Origin: Kiritimatiellia bacterium | Lineage (GTDB): Bacteria > Verrucomicrobiota > Kiritimatiellia > RFP12 > UBA3636 | NCBI GenBank assembly: GCA_017450425.1 | Contig: JAFSUV010000081.1 | Location: forward strand, 1-5,204 | DNA length: 5,204 nt | Direction of reading: 5' to 3' | Shown here: positions 1 through 5,204 of the stretch, in pieces | Position numbering within the stretch: position 1 is the stretch's first letter | How the letters are laid out: each line of letters opens with the position of its first letter | Position numbers and translations under genes: made by a program | The notes under the pieces: generated by a model | Database searches by the model: none | The model's input: only the letters and a program-made list of their open reading frames with translations | What the model was told of the DNA's origin: nothing

Positions 1-2071
1 ATGCGTCCAAGTCCACAAAGTAGGCGCTCCAGCCCCAGACACGAACGATCAGATGCGGGTATTTTTCCGGATGTGCCTGCGCGTCAAGCAGAACGTCGCG
101 GCTGACGGCATTCAGTTGGAGCTGATGCCCGCCGCAGTGGATAAAGTACCGGACAAGCTGCGCCACTTTTTCGACGCCGTCCGCCTCGCGGAACATACTC
201 TGCTGAAATTCCAGCGTCAGAGGGCCGCCGTTCACCGTTTCCTGCAGATCCGGCGACGTGAACGAATTGATAACGGAAACAGGCCCGTCCATACGGGCAA
301 AAAGAGACGCGGAAAAATTCGTTCCGAGCGGCTCGCCGCATCGCCGTCCGTCCGGCGACGCGCCCAATTCATCTGCATGCCAGAGATAATACATGGCAGT
401 GCCGGTGCCGGCGCGATACCGGCCGCCGCGGCAGTTGGTGCGCCCTTCCAGAAGCGATGCAAACGCATGAAGCAGCCGGCCGGCCCACACCTCCGGAGCC
501 CCTGTGTTCTGTCCGAGTTTCGGCGCTTCGTTGCGCAGGATGGTCAGAAATTCCGTATCCGATGCAAAATCGCTGTCCACGTCCGCCAAATACTGCGCCG
601 GCGTGCGGAAATGCTCGGTATACAGGTACTTCTCAATCGCGGCAAGCGAGTCGGCCGCGCGGGCAATGCCGGTGCCGTGAATGCCGAAGTTGTTGTAGCG
701 GGCGCCGCGCGAGATGTCGCGCGCCTTTTCGATGCACCCGGAACTGATCACGGAAACGAACGGGCCGGGCAATATCTCGACATGCCGGTATTTTTCGACG
801 AGGGCGTCCGCCCGGCGCTGGATTTCGGCAAGGAAGGCGGTCTCCACCGCCTCGAAGGTCGCCGGCTCCGACCCCGCGTCAGCGGCCGCTCCGGCCACTT
901 GGCGCAACGCGGCGTCGAGAGCGCCGGGAAAGGAAACGGCGTCGATGTTGTCGATGTCCATGCCGCATCCGGGGATGATGAACTCCCAGCACGCCGCCAC
1001 GGTGTAGTCGCGGGCGTCCTCCGGCGCGTAGCCCCACTTTTCCAAAGCGGGGATCACCACGTCGTCGTTCGCATATTGCGGAAAGCCGAGGCCTTTTGCC
1101 GTTAGCTCCGTGCCGATCTTGTAGATTTCAAGCGGCGTGTCCTTGCAGACGCGCAGGTTGATCTTCGGATCGACCAGTTTGAGTTCGCCGCACGCCTTGA
1201 GACAGAGGCGGGAAAGGTCGTTGAACGCCGGCTTGCCGTCGCGCGTCACGCCGCCGAGCATCACGCTCTGGCCGTTGTCGCCCTGCTGCACCCCGATGTA
1301 GAGGTCGCTGTCGCGGTTGCAGGCGATGAAGAACTCCTCCAAAAGCTCCAGCGCGCCGTCATCGTCGAGGCGCCCCGCCGCCTTGTCCGCCTCGTAGTAC
1401 GGGAGCAAGTACTGGTCGATGCGACCCAGCCCGCAGTGGTATTCGCCCTCGCACCACATCGCGTAGTGCAGGATGCGCAGCGACTGGAGCGCTTCGCGGA
1501 AAGTGCTGGCCCCGTGGCGCGGAACGCGATCCAGGGTCTCGGCAATGTCGCGGAGACCGCGCTCGCGCGCGGCCGAGGCGTAGCGAGAGACGAGGCCCAG
1601 GACGGCATCGACCGCGAGCATGGCGTTTTCGAGGAACTCGACGCCCTCTGCGTCGCCTTCGGCGCGGGCCTTTTGGAGGCGGGCGCGCATTTCTTCGACG
1701 CGGGCCTCGAGGCCGTCGCGGATCGTCGGGCCGAAATCGGCCGTGATGTTGAAGACGACGCCCTTTTCACCAAAGGCGGTGCCGGCGGCGCGGCGCTCAT
1801 CCATCTCCTCTTCGGAGTGGAGTTCGGGGATCTGGCGCACGGTGCGCGTGAAGGCGATGCGCTCGCCTTCGAGGAACGCCGGGCGGTTTCCCTCTTCGAG
1901 GAGCATCGCCTGGAGGGCGGCACGGGCGCGGACGTGATCCGGGACGTTCTCCCGGATGAAGCCCGCGGTGAGCGGCTTCCAGTCCCAGTCATGGCGCAGG
2001 GCGTCCTGCTTGCGGTCGAAGGTGTAATCGAGAAGCGATTTGATGCGTGGCGTCACTGCGATGGCTCCCAT
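1..2071 (-). CDS. Glycyl radical enzyme, pyruvate formate-lyase/glycerol dehydratase superfamily, with CxE active site (3' end cut by window)
   Basis: 690 codons are visible in one open frame; perhaps a dozen C-terminal residues lie beyond position 1. Enzymes of this superfamily carry a glycyl radical, installed by a radical-SAM activase, that generates a cysteine thiyl radical to attack the substrate under anaerobic conditions in the cytoplasm. The proposed catalytic cysteine is Cys361 in YTVAACWEFIIPGCGMD, with Glu363 two residues later as in the CxE motif of dehydratase, lyase and decarboxylase members. The radical Gly680 sits in RVWGWSAYFVDLD at the C-terminus. Other family landmarks are GRIDQYLLPYYEADKAAGRL (about 216-235), SSGCIEKARDI (from about 444), YNNFGIHGTGIARAADSLAA, SPDGRRCGEPLGTNFSAS, and GGHQLQLNAVSRDVLLDAQ followed by HPEKYPHLIVRV. 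The Cys-Gly distance of 319 residues is normal. A true pyruvate formate-lyase has adjacent Cys-Cys, absent here, so 'PFL' would be a misnomer. It follows the beta-helix gene by 7 bases. No activase is in the window; it may lie just downstream. The start is ATG 2071 or GTG 2056. The substrate is unknown. Confidence 0.93.
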   Translation of the reverse strand, partial: MGAIAVTPRIKSLLDYTFDRKQDALRHDWDWKPLTAGFIRENVPDHVRARAALQAMLLEEGNRPAFLEGERIAFTRTVRQIPELHSEEEMDERRAAGTAFGEKGVVFNITADFGPTIRDGLEARVEEMRARLQKARAEGDAEGVEFLENAMLAVDAVLGLVSRYASAARERGLRDIAETLDRVPRHGASTFREALQSLRILHYAMWCEGEYHCGLGRIDQYLLPYYEADKAAGRLDDDGALELLEEFFIACNRDSDLYIGVQQGDNGQSVMLGGVTRDGKPAFNDLSRLCLKACGELKLVDPKINLRVCKDTPLEIYKIGTELTAKGLGFPQYANDDVVIPALEKWGYAPEDARDYTVAACWEFIIPGCGMDIDNIDAVSFPGALDAALRQVAGAAADAGSEPATFEAVETAFLAEIQRRADALVEKYRHVEILPGPFVSVISSGCIEKARDISRGARYNNFGIHGTGIARAADSLAAIEKYLYTEHFRTPAQYLADVDSDFASDTEFLTILRNEAPKLGQNTGAPEVWAGRLLHAFASLLEGRTNCRGGRYRAGTGTAMYYLWHADELGASPDGRRCGEPLGTNFSASLFARMDGPVSVINSFTSPDLQETVNGGPLTLEFQQSMFREADGVEKVAQLVRYFIHCGGHQLQLNAVSRDVLLDAQAHPEKYPHLIVRVWGWSAYFVDLDA
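2065..2069 (-). promoter_or_regulatory. Possible Shine-Dalgarno (GGGAG) favouring a GTG start at 2056 for the radical enzyme
   Basis: On the minus strand GGGAG lies eight bases before an in-frame GTG (2056-2054), a better spacing than anything before the ATG at 2071, whose upstream bases (TTTAAAAACCAA) hold no Shine-Dalgarno. Starting at GTG would give a protein beginning MTPRIKSLLDY, which resembles the usual beginnings of this superfamily. The motif itself overlaps the first codons of the ATG version. Confidence 0.35.
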
Positions 2072-2078
2072 TTGGTTT

Positions 2079-3482
2079 TTAAATCGTTTGAAACGTGTCC
2101 GGCCCGAAGCCGAAATGATACTCGAAAGCGGCGAAATCTTCCTGCGTGGCGGCGAAGGAGCGGGCACCCGCGCCCTGCGACTCGATTTCGGAAGCGTTGT
2201 CGTCGTGGATCTGGTCGAGACGATCCGGGTAGTTGTAGCGCAAGCCCCGGCGCGGGCGGCCGTGATAGCGGCAAATCGCCTCGCCGCCGCTTTCCCAGCG
2301 GTTGCCCCGGAACACGGCTTCGCCGCGCCAGTCGTTGAACATCCGGCACAGGACGTCCGTCGAGCGCGAGAAAACGTTTCCTTCCACGACGAACCCCGGA
2401 GTGTGCGCCGTCGTGTCGTAAAGCATGAGGTGCGCGGCGTTCGGGTTCCAGCGCTGCGCGTGGCCCCAGCCGGCGCCGGCGTCGCGGAAAACATTGTTTT
2501 CGAGCCTCACGCCCTCCGCGGCGCCGCCTTCGCCCTGCTGCCAGAACTCGTACGAATACTCGCACGCGGAAACCGTGCATTCCCGCCAAACGATGTTGCG
2601 CTCCACCGAACCCGGCATATTGCTCTGATTCGTGAGGCCGGCGTCCCAGCACTGCCTCACGCGGCACTTCTCCACCAGCACGTCCTCCGCGCCGCCCCAC
2701 AACTCGATGCCGTTGCCGTAGCGGACGCTGTTGCCGAGCGTATCGACGTAGAGATAACCGCCGCCGATCCACGAAATGTCGCAGTCGCGGATGGCAACGC
2801 GTTTCACGTCGCCGCCGCCAAAGCCGTGCGCCGCGCCGAAACGCAGCGCAAGGCCGTCGTATTCGACGTCGTGGGCGCAGGCTTCGTCGATGCAATGGAT
2901 CTTCTCCGCCGCTTCGATCGATTGCCATCGCGTGGCGGGAGAGCCGCTTTCGGAGCGCACGAAAACTGCGAGCGAGGCAGGGTCGCACCAGAAATCGCCG
3001 TCGCGCAGACATTCCGCGCGCGAACCGCGTTTGAAAAGACAACCCGAAGCGCCGCCGTCGAGAATCACATTGCCGATGTCGGCGGCGGCACCGGTTCCGG
3101 CGCGCCAAAGACCGTCCTTCTCCCTCGACCATGCACCCGCCGCCGAAAGGTCGCGGCTCGGCTGGAACACCGGCGCCGGACCGTCGCCGAAAGCGCCGTA
3201 GCGGATCGGATGGCCCGGGACGCCCGAGCGCACCTGCAATTGCCCGCGCCAGACGCCGCCGCGCTCGAAAAGAACCGTAGTGCCCGGCGCGAACGCCATC
3301 GCGTTCACCTCGGCGAGCGGCGTCGAGCGCCCGATGCGAACCGTGCTTTCGCACGGAGCGCGCCCGTATGCCGCCTCGGCCTCGGCCGCAGCAGCGCCCG
3401 GCATCCTGCCGGAGGGGAATTTCGCAATCCCGCTCTCGACCACCAGTCCGCCGGAATCGTCGTTGTTTCCTGAATTGCCCAT
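2079..3482 (-). CDS. Right-handed parallel beta-helix protein (pectate-lyase-like fold)
   Basis: This 467-residue protein belongs to the large group of right-handed parallel beta-helix proteins, many of which are polysaccharide lyases or hydrolases. Residues 55-105 carry the usual N-terminal cap block (PLAEVNAMAFAPGTTVLFER, then GGVWRGQLQVRSGVPGHPI and YGAFGDGPAPVF). Residues 109-200 hold the strands that follow it (DLSAAGAWSREKDGLWRA; CDPASLAVFVRSE; SIEAAEK). Residues 204-400 form the coil with rung repeats such as VEYDGLALRFGAAHGFGGGD, VAIRDCDISWIGGG, GNGIELWGGAEDVLVEKC, VRLENNVFRDAG and FVVEGNVFSRS. Catalytic residues cannot be assigned; conserved-looking charged and aromatic residues cluster in DAGLTNQSN and YSYEFWQQGE. 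ATG at 3482 is chosen as the only good start near the first family-like sequence, 65 bases after the GH5 stop, but it has no clear Shine-Dalgarno. No signal peptide is visible: the first 45 residues are Gly/Ala-rich and hydrophilic. The specific activity is unknown. Confidence 0.85.
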   Translation of the reverse strand: MGNSGNNDDSGGLVVESGIAKFPSGRMPGAAAAEAEAAYGRAPCESTVRIGRSTPLAEVNAMAFAPGTTVLFERGGVWRGQLQVRSGVPGHPIRYGAFGDGPAPVFQPSRDLSAAGAWSREKDGLWRAGTGAAADIGNVILDGGASGCLFKRGSRAECLRDGDFWCDPASLAVFVRSESGSPATRWQSIEAAEKIHCIDEACAHDVEYDGLALRFGAAHGFGGGDVKRVAIRDCDISWIGGGYLYVDTLGNSVRYGNGIELWGGAEDVLVEKCRVRQCWDAGLTNQSNMPGSVERNIVWRECTVSACEYSYEFWQQGEGGAAEGVRLENNVFRDAGAGWGHAQRWNPNAAHLMLYDTTAHTPGFVVEGNVFSRSTDVLCRMFNDWRGEAVFRGNRWESGGEAICRYHGRPRRGLRYNYPDRLDQIHDDNASEIESQGAGARSFAATQEDFAAFEYHFGFGPDTFQTI

Positions 3483-3547
3483 GGTGCCCGATATTCTAGC
3501 ACCACCGGAAACGGCATGCAGCGCGCCAATCAAATCCCTACACTTCC

Positions 3548-5116
3548 TCAGCGGCGAAAACCGTCGAGGAGGGCGCGCTTGCGCGGCGTGTCGGCGGCGG
3601 GGACGAGGCGGCTCGCGTCGGGGCCTTCGTGCTCGACGCTCCAGCCCGCCCATTCGCGGAAGGCGTGGTAGGTCCAGTCCCAGCCGTAGTCCTCGAAGAT
3701 TTCGATGCAGTCGCGGAGATACTGTTCGGCCCCCGGCGCCCACGCGATGGCGCTGAATTCGCCGACGTAGATCTTCGCGCCGTGGCGGCGCTGGAAGTCG
3801 CGCACGGGCGCGAGCGCCCCGCGCAGGGTTTCGGCGTTCCATCCTTTTTCGGCGTTGGGGTAGGGATCGGGGCGTTCGCCCTGCTTCCACAGCACCCCCT
3901 GGTGCGTGTAGCGCAGAGGCACGTACATGTGGACTTCGTAGATGATGTTCGTCAGGTCGAGCGGGGAAAGCGTCGCAAAGGCGGAGGGCGAATCCTGCAA
4001 ATTGCTTTCGATGAGGATCGGGGTTTCCGGGTCGATTTCGCGGATGGCCTCGGCGGCGCGTTTCTGGAGGGTCCAGAAGTCGCAGCCCGGCGCGGCCTCG
4101 CCGGCCTGCAGCGGCTCGTTGTTGAGATCGTAGCCGTAGATCCCCTCGCGGCCCTTGAAGCGCCGCGCGATGCGGCGCCATGTCTCGACGAAATGCCCGG
4201 CGATGGCGGGATCGTGGAGCATGTTCATCTCGTTGAAGGCGGTCTTTCCCCCCGGCGCTTCGTGGAGGTCCAGCACGACCTTCATCCCGCGCTTCACCGC
4301 CTGTGGCAGCACGAAGGTGTCGAAATGGTCAAGCTTTCCCTCGAGCCAGCGGTCGTAGGCGTCAAGGTCGGCGGGGTCGCCCTTTTTCTGGCGGTAGCCC
4401 CACATCTGGTAGCGGATCAGCGTCGCGCCCCATGCCTGGAGCGTGTCGAAGTCGTCCTTGGTCATGCGGTGCGGGGACATCAAACCTCTGAGAGCATCTT
4501 TTTCACACAGAGACACAAAGTCACAGAGATTTGTGCTTTGATTGTTTGGCGCGGAATCACTCTGTGCCTCTGTGTCTCTGTGTGAGATGATTCTATCCGA
4601 ATATGCGCACCGCAAGTTCTGGTTCGTGACGGGCCACGGCGGGACGGGATCGACGAGGCGCAGCGACGAGAGGTCGAATTCCGCGTGGCCGCTCGCCTCC
4701 TGGAGGCCGAGGACGATCCGCGCCTTGCGCCGCGTGGCGGCGCCGAAGTCGCCGAGACGGATCGTCTGCGCGGGGAAGTCGCCGCGTCGCGACGGCGTGT
4801 TGGGGTAGAACCAGTCTCCGGCGACGGGGTCTTCGTATTCGAATTGGAACTTGAGGCCGTTGTACCAATGCAGCGGCTTGCCGATTCCCCTGCCGCTGGC
4901 CGTGATTTCCGCGCCGACGGACCTGCCGTCCCAGGCGGAAAGGTCGATTTCCGCCGTCGCGAGGCCGCCGGTTGTCTCCTCGCCGACCGGCACGTCGGCA
5001 ATCAGGAGGTCGCCCTCGATGCGGGCGTATTTCGTGGTCGTCCAGTTCAATGTCTGGCCTGCTGCGGCCACGGACGTCGCGAACAGGACGGGAAGGAAGA
5101 GGGGAAACTTTTTCAC
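3548..5116 (-). CDS. Secreted glycoside hydrolase family 5 (cellulase-like) with N-terminal beta-sandwich region and an in-frame repeat insertion
   Basis: This 522-residue protein is predicted to hydrolyse beta-1,4-linked glycans outside the cytoplasm by the retaining mechanism of clan GH-A. Residues 1-20 form a signal peptide (KK, then FPLFLPVLFATSVAAA, cut near AAAG-Q). Residues 22-156 are beta-strand rich with many aromatics (WYNGLKFQFEYED) and resemble a galactose-binding-like or carbohydrate-binding beta-sandwich. The GH5 barrel covers about 207-522. Visible GH5 hallmarks are Arg235 (LIRYQMWG), His285 (VVLDLHEAPGG), the acid/base Glu334 after Asn333 (YGYDLNNEP), His396 and Tyr398 (YEVHMYVP), the nucleophile Glu453 (YVGEFSAIAW) and a late Trp (W481 or W489). 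All catalytic residues are present, so it should be active. The start is GTG, overlapping the upstream stop. Oddity: residues about 172-207 are encoded by a palindromic repeat and look foreign to the family. The exact substrate (cellulose, mannan, xyloglucan or other) cannot be decided here. Confidence 0.92.
   Translation of the reverse strand: MKKFPLFLPVLFATSVAAAGQTLNWTTTKYARIEGDLLIADVPVGEETTGGLATAEIDLSAWDGRSVGAEITASGRGIGKPLHWYNGLKFQFEYEDPVAGDWFYPNTPSRRGDFPAQTIRLGDFGAATRRKARIVLGLQEASGHAEFDLSSLRLVDPVPPWPVTNQNLRCAYSDRIISHRDTEAQSDSAPNNQSTNLCDFVSLCEKDALRGLMSPHRMTKDDFDTLQAWGATLIRYQMWGYRQKKGDPADLDAYDRWLEGKLDHFDTFVLPQAVKRGMKVVLDLHEAPGGKTAFNEMNMLHDPAIAGHFVETWRRIARRFKGREGIYGYDLNNEPLQAGEAAPGCDFWTLQKRAAEAIREIDPETPILIESNLQDSPSAFATLSPLDLTNIIYEVHMYVPLRYTHQGVLWKQGERPDPYPNAEKGWNAETLRGALAPVRDFQRRHGAKIYVGEFSAIAWAPGAEQYLRDCIEIFEDYGWDWTYHAFREWAGWSVEHEGPDASRLVPAADTPRKRALLDGFRR
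4495..4589. repeat. Palindromic MITE-like repeat element inserted in frame in the GH5 gene
   Basis: Two 26-base arms, 4503-4528 and 4560-4585, are inverted copies of each other with only two mismatches (24 of 26). The left arm begins TCACACAGAGACACA and the right arm ends TGTGTCTCTGTGTGA. A 31-base spacer (4529-4559), AT-richer than the surroundings, separates them. The pairing can be extended by CATC (4495-4498) with GATG (4586-4589) if four T bases (4499-4502) bulge out. The arms are purine/pyrimidine biased with CACAGAG units and much less GC-rich than the flanking gene. I recall near-identical 'HRDTEAQR...LCLCVSV' sequences as common dispersed repeats or spurious proteins in PVC-group and other genomes; that is recollection, not a search. 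No target-site duplication is evident. In RNA it would form a long hairpin. Confidence 0.85.
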
Positions 5117-5204
5117 GACTCTGCCTTGTTCGGAAGAACCCTGGGCGAGGTTTCGCCATCGATCCGGACATTCTCGAAGCGAAGGGTTCGAAAGGGACGA
5201 TTCG
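5113..5204 (-). CDS. C-terminal end of an upstream protein, probably a right-handed beta-helix enzyme (partial)
   Basis: Only the last 29 codons and the TGA stop (5115-5113) are in the window; the 5' part lies beyond position 5204. The frame reads NRPFRTLRFENVRIDGETSP followed by RVLPNKAES. A strand of the form LRFENVRIDGE is typical of the last rungs of right-handed parallel beta-helix proteins such as GH28-like polygalacturonases and related enzymes, in which 'F-x-N-V-R-I-x-G' repeats. The stop overlaps the GTG start of the GH5 gene in a GTGA arrangement, which fits translational coupling and makes it likely that this is the end of a real gene rather than a chance frame. The competing frame across the same bases (RIVPFEPFAS...) is shorter on motif and runs antagonistically into the GH5 gene. 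Family assignment rests on about ten residues, so it is tentative; that a gene ends here is more certain than what it encodes. Confidence 0.5.
   Translation of the reverse strand, partial: NRPFRTLRFENVRIDGETSPRVLPNKAES
5124..5127 (-). promoter_or_regulatory. Ribosome binding site (AAGG) for the GH5 gene, inside the upstream coding end
   Basis: On the minus strand AAGG lies seven bases before the GTG at 5116. It is a short but well-spaced Shine-Dalgarno match and supports GTG as the start, together with the signal peptide that begins directly there (MKKFPLFLPVLF). It lies within the last codons of the upstream gene, as expected for coupled translation. Confidence 0.5.

Noticed and set aside
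53..1105. Open frame of 350 codons on the plus strand, and others such as 1436-2338 and 3629-4585
   Set aside because: They lie opposite well-supported genes (radical enzyme and GH5), have no family motifs, and part of 3629-4585 is just the reverse reading of the palindromic repeat.
1..2071. Annotation as pyruvate formate-lyase (pflB)
   Set aside because: The adjacent Cys-Cys pair of true pyruvate formate-lyase is missing; the active site has a single Cys followed by Trp-Glu, as in the dehydratase/decarboxylase branch.
2040..3473. Long open frame of 477 codons on the plus strand opposite the beta-helix gene
   Set aside because: The translation is Ala/Arg/Val-rich without any recognisable domain and mirrors the codon pattern of the minus-strand gene. 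Long antisense frames are expected at this base composition.
3483..3547. Promoter in the 65-base gap before the beta-helix gene (TAGAAT ten bases before the ATG)
   Set aside because: TAGAAT resembles a -10 box, but no acceptable -35 box lies 16-18 bases upstream; TTGATT is 29 bases away. A leaderless start is possible but unsupported.
3483..4181. Extension of the beta-helix frame upstream to give a 700-residue protein starting at 4181
   Set aside because: The extra 233 codons overlap the catalytic part of the GH5 gene in a shifted frame and encode Arg/Pro-rich low-complexity sequence without family resemblance, a usual by-product of high GC content. The real start is most likely at 3482.
4495..4589. 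CRISPR repeat or intrinsic terminator
   Set aside because: There is only one inverted pair with no array of direct repeats and spacers. The stem is followed by a run of A bases on the coding strand rather than T, and it lies inside an open gene, so neither reading fits.

Overview
The window is a GC-rich stretch of a bacterial chromosome in which all recognisable genes lie on the minus strand, so it is best read from position 5204 down to 1. Four genes are packed head to tail with gaps of -3, 65 and 7 bases, which looks like one operon. No tRNA, rRNA, CRISPR array, transposase or convincing terminator is visible.

In transcription order: (1) the last 29 codons of an upstream gene (5204-5113), whose end resembles the last strand of a right-handed beta-helix polysaccharide-degrading enzyme. 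(2) A secreted glycoside hydrolase family 5 enzyme (5116-3548) with a signal peptide, an N-terminal beta-sandwich-like region and a GH5 catalytic domain; its GTG start overlaps the stop of gene 1. (3) A right-handed parallel beta-helix protein of the pectate-lyase-like fold (3482-2079), with no visible signal peptide. (4) A glycyl radical enzyme of the pyruvate formate-lyase/glycerol dehydratase superfamily (2071 to the window edge), complete apart from a short C-terminal tail. It carries a Cys-Trp-Glu active-site motif and the glycyl radical loop.

The most striking element is a nearly perfect palindrome of about 95 bases (4495-4589) inside the GH5 gene. It lies in the linker between the N-terminal region and the catalytic domain, keeps the reading frame, and adds about 36 residues reading SHRDTEAQ...LCDFVSLCE. 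It looks like a dispersed MITE-like repeat that has been domesticated, or at least tolerated, as coding sequence.

The organism is probably an anaerobic or facultative polysaccharide degrader. The codon use, the protein families and the repeat suggest the Verrucomicrobiota/Lentisphaerota/Kiritimatiellota group; this is inference from general familiarity and not proven by the window. A plausible reading of the locus is that genes 1-3 attack plant or algal polysaccharides while the oxygen-sensitive radical enzyme processes a small product in the cytoplasm. The substrate of the radical enzyme cannot be read from the sequence.
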